Of a stretch of DNA of 64,000 nucleotides, positions 1-11,321 are shown one piece after another. The stretch's first letter is position 1. Each line of letters begins with the position of its first letter. The translations under genes were made by a program, and so were the position numbers. This DNA comes from Acorus gramineus. Taxonomy: Eukaryota; Streptophyta; Magnoliopsida; Acorales; Acoraceae. The DNA lies in assembly GCA_030737835.1 (NCBI GenBank), contig JAUJYN010000020.1, positions 682,001 to 746,000 on the forward strand, read 5' to 3'. Under the pieces are notes generated by a model. The model did no database searches, was not told the DNA's origin, and worked only from the letters and a program-made list of their open reading frames with translations.

Positions 1-877
1 GTTCCAGTGAAGTGTGCGCAGAATTTCTAGTCGAAGGGCGACTTAGTAATTCCCCCTTAAGATATTTTGATAAATATCTCTCTCTCTCTCTCCCCTCCCA
101 AATCCCACATCGACTGCATCTGGTCTCTCTTCTCTCTTGCAAACACACCCCCCATGTCTTTGAGAAAATGTGTCAAAGAGAAGGAGATGGTGGTAGAGGA
201 AGTGTTGGTGAGGGTTGTGTTGTGTTGTTGTGTTGGTTGTTTCCCCTCTCTCTCAAGCTCTCTTTGCATGAATTCCCCCCCCCCCTAATTCTCAGCTGAG
301 GAGAAGGCTGAGGAGAGGCTGAGGAGGTGGTGGTGGTGGTGGTGGCGGTTGAGGTGGTCGCTGGTGCGTCGAGGGCCCCCGAACCTCCCCCTTTTGTTCC
401 CCCTCCAAGGCGAGCTCCTCTCCTTTTTTTTTTGTTTTATTGGCTTAAAGGGATGTTGGGGAGGTCATGCATGCTAGGTAGTGGTGTTAGGGTGTGTGTG
501 AGGGGTTGGGAAGGGTTAAAATGAGGTTGGGATGGCTTGGGCGCGCGCTGGGAGCAGTCTACGCGCGTGCGCGCGCAGGCGCGCGCTGGCAGGCTCTGGC
601 GGGCGCGCAGACGCACGAGGGTGCGTGCGCGCGGGTGCGCTGGTGCGTGCGGGAGTGCGCGCAAGTGCACGCGCGAGCGGGGGTGCGAGCGGGGGTGCGC
701 GCGAGTGCGCGCGAGTGCGACCGGGCGCGCGCGGGCATGCGCGCGAGTGTGCGCGCGCGCGGGCAGGTGCGCGGGGCTGGGGACCAGTGCGCGCGCGTGC
801 GTACGTGCGCGTGCGTGCGCGTGCTGGGGAGTGCGTGGGGTGCTGCGCGAGAGCGCGGGCTGCCCGGTTGAGGCGAG
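1..877 (+). repeat. Long Tekay-type LTR, 5' LTR remnant
   Basis: This stretch lines up in the same order with the LTRs starting at 6004, 24349 and 40262, beginning about 410 bases into them, so its start lies outside the window. It holds a CT-rich run at 79-95, a pyrimidine tract ending in CAG near 295, a GGT/GAG-rich block at 298-380, and a site at 410-411 where other copies carry a splice donor but this one reads GC. A GC-rich alternating purine/pyrimidine tract follows at about 538-870. Near 878 it joins the pol interior directly, so the downstream LTR, PBS and gag are deleted. It is probably the 5' LTR of the element whose 3' LTR starts at 2860. The ORFs here are low-complexity artefacts. 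Confidence 0.75.
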
Positions 878-2859
878 AGCCCTGTGAGGTGCTCCTAGAT
901 ATTGTGCTTGTTGGTGCGCCCATATGGCAGAGATAGTGGGCTTGGGAGGCTACCAGGTAGAGGCCACACCGGGAGAGTGCTACTGGATGATGTCGAGAGC
1001 GTGGACTCCCCATGATGAATCTGCCCATGGAGTGCAGGATGCTGGAGTTCCAATGGTTATAGTTGAGCGACCTATCTCTGGCGGCATGTGAAGCACAGTT
1101 CGCGATACTGTCGCGTTTTTGCCCCCACATGGGTCATAAACGAGGAGATGCGATGCTAGCGTTCGTGATGGGACTCAACCGCCCTATCAGATAGATGACG
1201 TCGCATAGGTTGTCAAGGTTCGACGACCCCCTTATTGCGTGTCTTGTGGATTAAGTGCGGTTGAGCGGCTTACCAAGCGTGTAAGTGTCATCATGAGCGC
1301 CAGCCATGCTCGAGGAGCAGAATCTGGGCTTAATTGTTCGAGGTGTTGTTTTGATCTTCCCGTGAGGGTTGAAGATCAATTACCCTTGCCGCGAATTGAT
1401 GATCTATCTGACCAGCTCTGGGAGCGGGCGTCTGCTATTAGATCGATCTTCGCACAAGGGTACCGCGAGTTGGAGATCCCAGAGTTGGACATCCCGTAGA
1501 TGGCCTTTCGTGACCATTTCGAGCACTACGAGTTTTAAGTACTGCTGTCAGGGTTGACGAATGCGCCGGATGCCTTCGTGGATCTCAAAAGTTTTATTGG
1601 GCCTCCGTGGACTACTTTGTGGTAGTCTTCATTGAGATTGCTAGTGGTGCGATGAAAAGGTGATATGGGTGACCTTGTTTCCCCAGGTTGTCATTCCCTC
1701 AGGCAAAGTTTGAGAATCATCATCGCGTTGGAAAGCGTCAGTCCATGGAGATTCCTCAGTGGACGTGGGAGTGGGTTATCAGGAATTGTTGCGGACTCGC
1801 TAATGTCATGTTCGGGTCATGACGCCGTCTAGGTGATCATTGACCGACTGACTAAGTCCGCACTTCCCTCCCTAATCCGATTGATTGAGTCTCTAGACGC
1901 CTTGATGTGGGTTTTCACCTTCGCGATTGTTCGTCTTCATGGCACTCCGATCGACGCTATTTTCAGTTGAGACGCGAGGGTTACTTTGAGGTTGTGGCGC
2001 AGCCTTGGCAGGCTTTGGCGCGAGCCTCCATTTAAGTATAGCGTTTCATCGCCGATGGACAGCCAGACAAAGGGGACGATTCAGACCTTGGAGGACATGC
2101 TAAGTGCCTGCGTGCTCGATGATGAGGGCAGTTGGGTGAGGCACCACACATTTGTTGGGGTATGCCTGCAAGACGACTGCCATTCGAGCATCCAGATGGA
2201 TCTGTGAAAGGCACTCTACAGGCGCAGTTTTATACCTCCCTTGTGTTGGGACGGTTAAGGAGCGCCAGTTGGAGGGGCCACAAGTTATTTATTTGACCTT
2301 GCAGTGGCCAGGTTGGTTCATGTGTGCATCTGCACCTCCCAGAACCGATGGAAGGGCTACGCAGGTCATCGTCGCTAGGAGCTTACCTTCAGGTTTGGCG
2401 ACCATGTTTTCCTGAAGGTGTCCCAGTTTAAGGGCATCCTCTGTTTCGACGTTCGGGGCAAGCTGAGTTGGCTCTTCAATGGGACTGTTTCTCGTCATTG
2501 AGTGGATTGGGGAGGTGGCTTGTCATGTAGCCTTTCCCCCACAGCTGGCTCATGCCCACGACGTCGTCCTTGTCTCATGGCCGAGGCGTTATGTCCACGA
2601 TCCTGCTCATGTCATTTTGTTTGACCGTCTCATCCTCGAGCTGGATTTGTCGTTCGTGGAGCAGTGGATCGAGGTCAAGGACCAGCATGAGAAGAGGCTC
2701 CACGCTAAGACCGTTCCTTTGATTACAGTGTGTCGGTAGTGCCAGTTTGGTGCATGGACCACTTGGGAGCAAAAGGTCTATGCGTGATACTTGCTATATT
2801 CGGTCTTCCCTTTGGGTTTCCTTAAATTTTGAGGACTAAATTTCCTAAGGGGGGAAGAA
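878..2859 (+). pseudogene. Degenerate Ty3/gypsy (Tekay-like) pol: RT, integrase, chromodomain-like tail
   Basis: Translation in shifting frames gives recognisable pol pieces: RT with PLPRIDDL and QLWERAS (about 1371-1500), then HYEF-stop-VLLSGLTNAPDAF and DYFVVVFIE (to about 1650); integrase from QSMEIPQW (about 1740) through [31 protein letters not shown] and GSW (to about 2290); and a C-terminal tail GEVACHVAFPPQLAHAHDVV with VEQWIEVKD (2479-2739). The RT FIDD is FIE here. The RNase H domain and zinc finger are absent because RT passes into integrase within about 90 bases. Many stops and frameshifts make it dead. The same deletion and two of the same stops recur at 22083-24065. The first 500 bases match that copy but no known domain. 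Confidence 0.85.
2847..2859 (+). other. Polypurine tract
   Basis: AAGGGGGGAAGAA lies immediately before the TGTTATGCC that opens the 3' LTR. It primes plus-strand DNA synthesis in LTR elements. The same layout recurs at 24053-24065 and, inverted, at 13957-13971 and 59201-59216. Confidence 0.85.
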
Positions 2860-5800
2860 TGTTATGCCTGTGTCATTTGGAGCCATTTTGGTTAAGCCTT
2901 GGTCACATCTGGGTCATTCAGGGCCTTTTCTTTTTTCGATCGGAGTTGCTAAAATTTTGGCCTTTAGCCACCTGCGAGAGTTAGAGTACTCTGATTGGAA
3001 ATCTAACTGCATATTATGGGTCCTGGTACCGTTTAGTACTACCCATAAAAATTTCATCGAATTCCGGTAACGTTTTGAAAAATATGCAGTTCCGAATCGC
3101 ATCCGGGTTTGGCCGTTACTGGGTTTTGGTGGGCGAGATATTTTTGAGTGTGTGGTGCTTCTCCGCACGCTTCCCAATAAAGCAAAAATAAGTGGTTGAG
3201 TGAGGGTGAGCCTAACCCTAACCTCACCACCCCCTTATGGTCACCCAAAACACTATTTGGGCATGGAAATGACCATTTTGCCCTCTCTCTCTCTCTCCCC
3301 CTCTCTCCCAACTCGTGGATCTCTCTTTCTCTCCCTCTCTTGGTCTCTTTTTCCTCTCTTTGTGTGTGGAGAAGGAGGAGGAAGAAGCAAAGGAAGGAGA
3401 AGGTGAAGGAGGAAGAGCAAGGTTTGTGTTTGTGTTGTTGTTGTTGTTGATCCCCCTCTCTCTAGCTCCCTTTTCATGTCTCCCCCCCCCTGATTTGCAG
3501 CCAAAGAAGGCTGAGGAGGGCTGAGGAGGTGGTGGTAGTGGTGGTGGTGGTTGAGGTGGTCGCGGGTGCATCGAGGGCCCCCGAATCTCCCCCTTTCATT
3601 CCCCCTCCCAAGGTGAGCTCTTCCCCTTCTTTTCTTTGGTTTTTTCATGGCTTAGGGGTTGTTGGGAAGTCATGCATGCTAGGTAATTGGTTTAGGGTGA
3701 GTGAGAAGTGTGGGGGAGGGGTTAAAGGGGTTAAAAGAGTGCCGGGCGCGCGCGCGGGTCTGTCCGAGCGCGTGCGTGCGCAGGTGCGCACGCAGAGAGG
3801 GGCTGGCAGGCGCAAGCGGGTGCGCGGGTGCGCGCGGACGCTGGCAGCAAGCAGGGTGCGCGCAGGACGTGCGCGCGAGTGCGCGCTCGCGGAGCAGTCG
3901 CGCATCGATGGAGCCCCCTAACTATACAACTTGGGTAGATAAGTAGTATGGCCATGCTTAAGATATAATATGTAGATATCTTGCATGCTAGGCTTATATA
4001 CATGTATTGTAATTCATGTATAAATGATTATGTTGCATGAGCCCCTCTAGTATGGGCATGTATTTTTGGTAATGTGTATGGATGTATAGAATATGGCATG
4101 CCTTAGGTAGTATTGTAATACTACTCCCACCATATTAATTGGAATATCCAGTATGATTAAGTCTGGGTTAATAACGGGCACCTATCTAATATTCCATTGC
4201 GATAAGACTCGAGGGCGTGGTGTAGCTTTTGCGCCCATGCAAATGGGGCAAAGCTATGACCAGCTTCATGAGATGATGATCTCTCTCGCCCTCCCCCCTC
4301 TGAACGAACTTAGTAAGTAGATGCGATTTCCTAGTCGACTCAGGTTCGTTTGGAATATTGGCATGCACCTGTTAGTGCGCGAGATCGCGCTTGACCCTTT
4401 CTTTTAAGTTGGTGATATCCAACGCATGTTAGAGTATATTTTGTATGTTTATACGATTAGTGCCCTCATATGTATGTGTAGTTAGGCCTTGCCTTGTATA
4501 TATGTTGCATGATGTGTTGTTTATGCCATATACTCATGTTAGGGAGAACCCCTATAGTTAAGCATAGGTTATTGTGCATGTAGATCAAGTTTCTTCAGTG
4601 ATAGAATTCTCCTGTAATAATTATGCGCATGTTAAAACTGATTAGGCCTATCTGGAATAGGCATGGGTATGACCCGCTGTCGGGTTGTACCTTATTAGTT
4701 AGAGCGCTAGCGATGTAATCGCCCCGTGCATCCGAGTGATGCACTCGTTTGGAATTCAGGAGAATTCATTATATTATCAGTTTTGTTAAGCCGATATTTG
4801 GGGCATTAAGCTAGGCCTACCCGTGCTAGGCGTGTATATGAACCGCCTACTGGGTTATGTGCCTTGGGATTATTTCTGTGTGAGAGCAGAGGCAACCCCC
4901 CCTTGTGTCCGAGCGACGCAACCGTGTGAGAGTACAATAGTATTTGTTATCGATATGTGATTATCGAGAGTAGTTGTTTTTCCATTGGGTTCGCTTTGCG
5001 AAGATGGAATGTTTACTCCTAATGTCGTCCGTGTTGAAGAGGCCCGGGTTGTAGCTGTCCTGACAGAGGGCTCCCATCCGTAGGTACCACCGATGCGTTC
5101 GGAAGCGTACTGATCTTGGGAGTGTACCAGGTAGAGGCTACCCGGGAGAGAGTTAACGAATGACATTGCGAGCGTGGAATCGTTCTCCCCTTCGTTGGAT
5201 CCGATGTAGGAACTTCCCGGCGTTGGAAAAGCTATCCTGACAGAGGGCTCCCATCCGTAGGTACCACCGAGGCGTTCGGAAGCATACTGATCGTGGGAGT
5301 ATACCAGGTAGTGACTACCCGGGGAAAGGGCTACCGGTGGACCAAGGGTGTAGAGCAGTCTAAGTCTCTTCCAAAAGTCCTATGTCACCTCTAAGGGGTG
5401 AGGGTGAGGATGAGGTGAAGACACGTCACCGCGTGACCCATTCATTGTTCGTCCGTTCCAATAGTTGTTGGGTCTGGTTGCATATCGATGTTCAAAGACC
5501 TCTTTAGGCAATTATCTCGATGTAGATGATCCAGTAGCGTTGTGTAGACCAGTAATTCCGGGTCTCTTCGACCAACGGTATGGTCTCTCCCCAAGAGACC
5601 CAAGAGTCTCCCTCCGAGAGTGAGGGTGAGGGTGAGGTTGGTGATTCAGTAGTGTTGTGTGGACCAGTAATCCCGGGTCTCCTCGACCAACGGTATGGTC
5701 TCTCCCCAAAAGACCCAAGAGTCTTCCTCCGGGAGTGAGGGTGAGGGTGAGGTTGGTTGCGCCGCCGCGTGACCCTGTTATCCATTGGGTTTCTACTCAT

Positions 5801-7430
5801 GTTTTTCCTTGAAAGGAAATTATGTTAGCATTGAACTGTTGCATGGTGATTGGTTTCCAGCCACTCACTGAGCTTGTAGCTCACCCCTCACATATTGTTT
5901 ATCTTCAGGGGCAGTGTTGGGCATGGAGCGGGAGCTTCCTTGTGGCGTGGTCTTATGGGTGTGGAGCGTTCTTCCAGCGGGTGGCGAGTGCGAGGCTGTC
6001 AGCTGTTATGCCTGTGTCATTTGGAGCGCTCTGATTGAAAATTTGGCTACATAATTTTTCTCCTCGAAGTTATGTATTTCCAATTTGGTATTTGGATTTG
6101 ATTTTGTTAAAATCCAAGATGAAGAGGTTTAAATATGAGTTTATTATGAGATGCTCAGTTTCGAGTTAGCTTTCATACAAAAGTGGAATTAGATCAACTG
6201 GATTCATGTAGTAAAAGTTATGGGTATTTTTCCAAGTATACCCCAGGGATGGAAATTCTGGCAGCAGCCCTGTTCAATGTTTAGCTCTAATTTCGGAATA
6301 GCTGGAGGGATTATTTGATCTTGGCATAAACATGAAAGTTGTAGATAATCTTCTTGGCTTTCCAACGGATTTTGAATTGTGCAATTCGGAGCTATATTGA
6401 GGAAGTTATGGCTGTTCTAGTGAAGCATGTACAGAATTTCTAGTCAAGGACGACTTAGTCATTTGATCCCTCTTTAGGATATTTATTTGCCAAAATATCT
6501 CTCTCTCTCTCTCTCTCCCTCCCATTCCCAACGTGGGATTCTTGGCCTCTCTTTCTCTCTTTCAAAGCCCCCCCATGTGTTTGTGATAAGTTCTCAAAGA
6601 GAAGTGAAGGAGAAGGTGAAGAAGGAAGCACAAGAAGGTTTGTGTGGGTGTGTTGTGTTGTTGATCCTCCTCTCTCAAGCTCCTTTTCATGACTTCCCCC
6701 CCCCCTGATTTTGCAGCCAAGAAGGAGGCTGAGGAGAGGCTGAAGAGGTGGTGGTGGTTGAGGTGGTCGTGGGCGCGTCGAGAGCCCCGCATCTCCCCCT
6801 TTCCCTTTCCCTCTTTTGGTAAGTCCTCTTCCCCTTCTTTTTGATTTTTAGGGTTGTTGGGATGGTTGGGGAGGTCATGCATGCTAGGTAGATGAGTTAG
6901 AGTGTGTGTGAGGGGTTGGGGAGGGTTAAAATGGGGTTAGGGAAGGCTGGGCACGCGCAGGGGGTTGTCTGCGCGCGTGCGCGCAGAAGGGCGCTGGCAG
7001 GCGCAGGCGGGCACGCGCGGGTGCGCGCGGAGTGGGCGCGTGGGTGCGCGCGGGTCGCTGGCGTGAGTGGGGGTGCGCGCGGGGAGTGTGCGCGAGTGCG
7101 CGCGGGGTTCTGCACGGGCGCGCAGTGCGCGTGAGGACGCGAGGGCTGGACGTGCGGTGCACGCAGGCGCGCGGGCAGGCAGGCAGCGGTGTGCCAAAGG
7201 TGTTGGGGCGCGTGCGTGCGTGCGTATGCGTGCGTGCGCGTGCGGGGGGCCATGCGTGTGGCTGCCCGAGGGTTCGGGTAGGTGTCGGGGCACTCGGACT
7301 CGCGTGCGTACGTGCGTGCTCGCATGCGTGCGAGTTCGTATGCATGCTTGTCCGAGTATTTGGTATTTCCAGTAAATTTCATGTATATTTGTGTAGTTTA
7401 CTCACCATATTGAATGCCCATGTCTTGCAG

Positions 7431-7466
7431 ATCTTGGCGAATGGTCACGCAACGATCCGGGTTGCG
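7431..7466 (+). other. Candidate 36-nt LTR microexon
   Basis: TGTCTTGCAG precedes, GTGAGTGGG follows; TTTACTCACC lies about 30 bases upstream of the AG. Confidence 0.65.
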
Positions 7467-7842
7467 GTGAGTGGGTCAATCCAACCCAGTAGGGAAGCGT
7501 TCGATGCACGTAGACGTGCATTGCCCTCCCCTGGGGCAGCATAATTGCATATTAACTTGTGTCAATGAAAAACAATGTTAATGCATGTTTTACTATGATG
7601 TAACCATGCCATATTAGACATTGTATGCTAGGGATATACATCCATGTATCATGTATAGAGGCCCATACATGCCTAGACACCATGTCCCATGCTTGAAAAG
7701 CCTTGATCTATGCATGTTTCCCATTTAGTTTAATTTAATTAAATCAAAATGAGATTATGTTGGTATAAGCATGCCTTAGAAAATATTATAACCTTGTTAT
7801 TATAATATATGTTTCCCCGCATCTCAGTTATGCACCCTGGAG

Positions 7843-7858
7843 GAATTCTTGAGAATTC
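7843..7858 (+). other. LTR palindrome, arms GAATTCT and AGAATTC
   Basis: Perfect seven-base arms with a two-base centre TG. Confidence 0.55.
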
Positions 7859-8149
7859 ATGACATTAGTAGTGTTAGAAATCGTTGTCGACGGATCCAAG
7901 AGGATCGTATCCGTGTGAGTAGGCTGTTTTCTCCCCTTCGTTGGATCCGAGTAGGGACTCCCCGACGTTGGGAAAGCTGTCCTGACAGAGGGCTCCCATC
8001 TGTAGGTACCACCGATGCGTTCGGAGGGTACTGATCATGGGAGTATGCCAGTAGAGGCTACGCGAGGGAGAGGCTACTGGTGGACAAGGGTGGAGAGCAG
8101 TCTAGTCTGTCCCAAAAGGCCCAGGTCACCCCTAAAGGGTGAGGGTGGG

Positions 8150-8174
8150 GTGGGTCGGCGATGTTACGACCCAC
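8150..8174 (+). other. LTR stem-loop, arms GTGGGTCG and CGACCCAC
   Basis: Perfect eight-base arms around loop GCGATGTTA, just after GGGTGAGGGTGGG. Confidence 0.65.
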
Positions 8175-8989
8175 TAGCTTGTACAGTTCCTCCCGTTTAG
8201 GGACTTTAACTATTATAAGGTTAATATAAGTTGTGTTGCATAGATTGCGCCATTCACTGAGCGTGTGGCTCACCCCTCGCATATTCTTTTCCTCTAGTTG
8301 TTACTGAGTCGGATCTGAAGGAGGAGCTCCCCGAGGCATCACATCAGTAGCGGAGCAGCGTTCACGTTTTGGGTTCTGTGAGTGAGAGGCCATCAGCATC
8401 CCCTTCTTTGCTTGTATGTATTGTTATCCGTGCTTGGGCACAACACTTGTATATGGATGTCTTTGTTTATATTGGCTCTCACAGGACAATTGATTATGTA
8501 TTCTGGTCTGTAATATGTCTTTGAGTTACAAACTCAGTCGTTTAAGCTTCCGCTATATGTATATATTATGTCAGCTACATTATTGATTGTGTTGTCATTT
8601 TTGATGTTGTTTAGAGTCTTTTATTGATTTCATGTATGGACTGCTGATATTATATGTATTTGCCACGTATCGGGGACGGCCGCCCTGGGGCGTGACATCA
8701 GCAGTCCTAGAGTCATTTATTTATTGATAAATCGTGCATGTTACACTGGTTGTATTTTATTTGGACTAGACTTGGCTCTCACAGGACCGTGATTGTGTAT
8801 TCGAGTCAGTAATAATGTTTTTGGTTTATAGACATTGTTTATATATCATGCTTCCGCTTTTCAGTCAGTTATCATTATCTTGCTTTGCCACCCTGTGTGT
8901 TATTGTTGGAGTCTTTATTGACCTCAGGTATTGATAGCTGATATTCCACTATTGCCACGTCTCGGGGACGGCCGCCCTGGGGCGTGACA

Positions 8990-11125
8990 CATATACTTGC
9001 CTATGTATCATATTCATGTGTGAATTATTATGTTTGCATGCGCCCTTCATGTATGGGCATGTGTGATGTATGTTTATATGAATGTATAAAATATGCATGC
9101 CTTAGGTAGTCTCTATTTATAGTACTACCTCCCTATGTTAGTAATATCTAGCATGATTAAACAAACCTGGGTTAATAACTCGGTGCATACTTAATATTCC
9201 CTGGTCATAAGACTGGAGGACGTGGTATGGTTGTTGCACCCATCTTGTTTGGGCAAAGCTATGACCAGCTTCCGAAGAGGATGAGACTTTCCCTCTCTCT
9301 CGCCCTCCCTCTTTGCGTAAACTTAGTAAGTAGATGTGATTCCTATTTGACTCAGGTCTACTTGGGATTATCGGCATGCACCGGTTGATGCGCGAGATCG
9401 CGCCTAATGCTTCCCTCTTAAGTTGGTAATACCTGGTATGTATGTTGTATATATACATATTGTTTATGTTTTATCCATGTTAGGGAGTATCCCTATAATT
9501 AATTGTTATGTTATCGTGCATGTAAGTTCATGTACATAACTATGATATAATTCTCCTGTAATGTATATGCACATGTTAAAACTGATTAGGCCTATTTGAA
9601 ATAGGCATGGGTACGACCCGTTGTCGGGTTGTACCTCATTAGTTAGAGCGCGAGCGATATAATCGCCACCCTGCATCCGAGAGATGCACTTGAATGGAAT
9701 TCAGGAGAATTCATTGTCATATCGGTTCTGTTAAGCCAGTAGTTATGGCATTAAGCTAGGCCTACCCATGTTAGGTGAGTGTATGAACAGTCTATTGGGT
9801 TATGCCTTAGGGCTTATCTCTGTGCAAGAGTAGAGGTAACTCCCTGCGTCTGAGTGACGCATCTCTATGGGTGTTCAAGCGTATTTCGATAGCACCAGTA
9901 TGGGATTACCTAGGATAGTTGATTTTCCATAGGGTTCGCATTGCGAACGTGAAGTCTTCATCCCAATATCATTGTGCACCGAAGCTGCCCAGCGTCGAAG
10001 CTGTCTTGTGTAGTGCCACCACTTGTAAGTGCTACCAATGCGTACTGTTGTACCCATCTGGCGGATGTACCGATCGTGGAAGGCCGATAGGTAGAGGCTA
10101 CCCGGAAGAGGGCCACCGGATGATATTGCGAGTGTGGAATCATTCTCCCCTTCATCGGATCAACATTGAAGCTGCCCGACGTTGAAGCTGTCCTGACAGA
10201 GGGCTCCCACCTGTAGGTACTACCGATGCATTCGGTAGATGTACAGATCATGAGAGTATACCAGGTAGAGGCTACTCGGGAGAGGGCTACCGGATGACGA
10301 AGAGTGTAGAGCAAAAGGTTCTCTTCCAACAGTCCTGTGTCACACTTAGGGATGAGGCTGAGGATAAGTTGAAGTCACGTCATCACGTGACTCTTATACC
10401 CATCGAGTATACTCTGGGTATGCTGCTCCTAACGCTTGAGGTATCGAAGTATATCTCTACCTCGTAGCGGATGGACTCATTGTATTTTGTTAACCAGTAA
10501 CACCAAGTGTTATGGTTAATATTTATTCCTCCCCGAGTGTCCCAAATGCCTCCCTTCGGGGAGTGATGGCGAGGGTGAGGTTTGGTCGCGCCGTCGCGTG
10601 ACCTTGTTATCCTTTGGGTTTCTACCCATGTTTTTCCTTGAAAGGAAATTATCTTAGTATTGAATTGTTGTAATGGTGTTTGGTTTCCAGCCACTCACTG
10701 AGCTTGTAGCTCACCCCTCGCGTACTGCTTCTTTTTCAAGGGCAGTGTTGGGCGTGGAGCTGGAGCTTCCCTGTGGCGTGGTCTTGCGTGCGTGGAGCGT
10801 TCCGTTCGGCGGTTGGCGAGTGAGAGGCTGTCTGCAGTCCTAGAGTCATGTATTTGTTAATCGTGCGTGTTGCACATGATGTATTTTATTTGGATTAGAC
10901 TTAGCTCTCACATGACAGTGATTGTGTATTCGAGTCTGTAATAATATTTTTGGTTTACAGACTTATTGATATTCTTATGCTTCCGCATTTTAGTTGAACT
11001 ATCAGTTATCATTGTTTTGCCAGCTTTGTGTGTTATTTATTGGAGTCGTTGTTGACCTCTTGTACTTGATAGCTTATATTATATATATTGCCACGTCTCG
11101 GGGACGGCCGCCCTGGGGCATGACA
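8990..11125 (+). repeat. 3' portion of the 5' LTR of an outer plus-strand element
   Basis: After the inserted element ends at 8989, older LTR sequence resumes, comparable to about 3985 onward, and runs to CTGGGGCATGACA at 11125, followed at once by a PBS and a gag start. It is therefore the 5' LTR of the element whose interior continues at 21518. Its front half lies upstream of the window because the first element inserted into it. It contains repeats of the GAGGGCTCCCA block, a GAATTC hairpin relative near 9698-9713, and a pyrimidine/AG tract at 10740. Confidence 0.8.
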
Positions 11126-11130
11126 AAAGT

Positions 11131-11142
11131 TGGTATCAGAGC
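11131..11142 (+). other. Primer binding site, initiator tRNA-Met type
   Basis: TGGTATCAGAGC begins five bases after the LTR end at 11125. It is complementary to the 3' end of plant initiator tRNA-Met and would prime minus-strand DNA synthesis. Confidence 0.9.
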
Positions 11143-11233
11143 CTGGTCCTGTCAGAGCCTAAAACTAGTTGGATAGATGAGTCGTAGGATTGTCATCCGA
11201 GTACTCTGGTTAAGTTTATCTTAGGTTACTGAC

Positions 11234-11321
11234 ATGCCTCCTCGCATCCGTGGACATGGATGTGGCCACCCCTGGACCCCCCTTAAGATATCGACTAGGT
11301 CAGCTGAATAGGGTCAGTTGT
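11234..11321 (+). pseudogene. gag N-terminus of the outer element, split by insertion
   Basis: An ATG 92 bases after the PBS encodes MPPRIRGHGCGHPW, a decayed version of the MPPRRG start of the gag genes at 31103 and 18772, then reaches a stop. The frame continues across the inserted element to 21518 as GPCCQIKAWEGDY, which resembles the AQEPPAWERAYA segment of related gags. TTATCTTAG with AG at 11223-11224 precedes the start, as in the other copies. Not functional. Confidence 0.65.
11317..11321 (+). repeat. Target site duplication GTTGT (left)
   Basis: GTTGT directly precedes the TGTCACGCC terminus at 11322 and is repeated exactly at 21513-21517 after the other terminus. Confidence 0.93.

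Larger units (their letters stand above)
6004..8697 (+). mobile_element. Solo LTR, about 2.7 kb, TSD TCAGC
   Basis: It starts TGTTATGCC and ends GGCGTGACA, flanked by perfect 5-bp duplications TCAGC (5999-6003 and 8698-8702), and it splits the 3' LTR around it cleanly. No internal region is present, so it is the product of LTR-LTR recombination. Inside are the conserved U3-type block, a CT run (6498-6517), a CAG acceptor near 6716, donor GTAAGT at 6819, a GC-rich tract at about 6945-7345, a 36-nt candidate microexon at 7431-7466, the palindrome at 7843-7858, the stem-loop at 8150-8174 and a polypyrimidine/AG acceptor at 8297. It is the most complete example of the shorter LTR subfamily. Confidence 0.92.
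2860..8989 (+). mobile_element. 3' LTR of the first plus-strand element, interrupted by a solo LTR
   Basis: It opens TGTTATGCCTGTGTCATTT just after the polypurine tract and closes with GGGGCGTGACA at 8989. Without the insertion at 6004-8702 its net length is about 3.4 kb. It holds the block with CATCGAATTCCGGTAACG near 3056 shared by all these LTRs, a (CT)n run near 3282, a donor GTGAGC at 3613, a GC-rich tract at about 3740-3905, two tandem copies of a roughly 175-bp unit at about 5040-5380, and an acceptor tract ending CAG at 5908. After 8989 the sequence resumes an older LTR, with CATAT as candidate target duplication; the matching left copy lies outside the window. Confidence 0.8.

Noticed and set aside
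494-1130. Overlapping ORFs rich in Arg, Ala and His on both strands; similar sets at 6897-7544, 12589-13190, 20046-20900, 25222-25840, 41144-41756 and 57794-58514
   Set aside because: They lie in alternating purine/pyrimidine GC-rich LTR tracts where stops are rare in every frame; no domain, and frames differ between copies.
3315-3648. ORFs encoding His/Pro-rich or Ser/Leu-rich peptides in CT/GGT repeats
   Set aside because: Simple-sequence LTR leader; frames are not kept in the homologous LTRs.
5041-5380. Repeated 175-base unit considered as a CRISPR-like or satellite array
   Set aside because: Only two copies inside an LTR, no spacers, and each unit is single in other LTRs.
7370-7430. TGTGTAGTTTACTCACC considered as a tRNA or snoRNA end
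   Set aside because: No cloverleaf or box pairing; it fits a branch-point region before TTGCAG.
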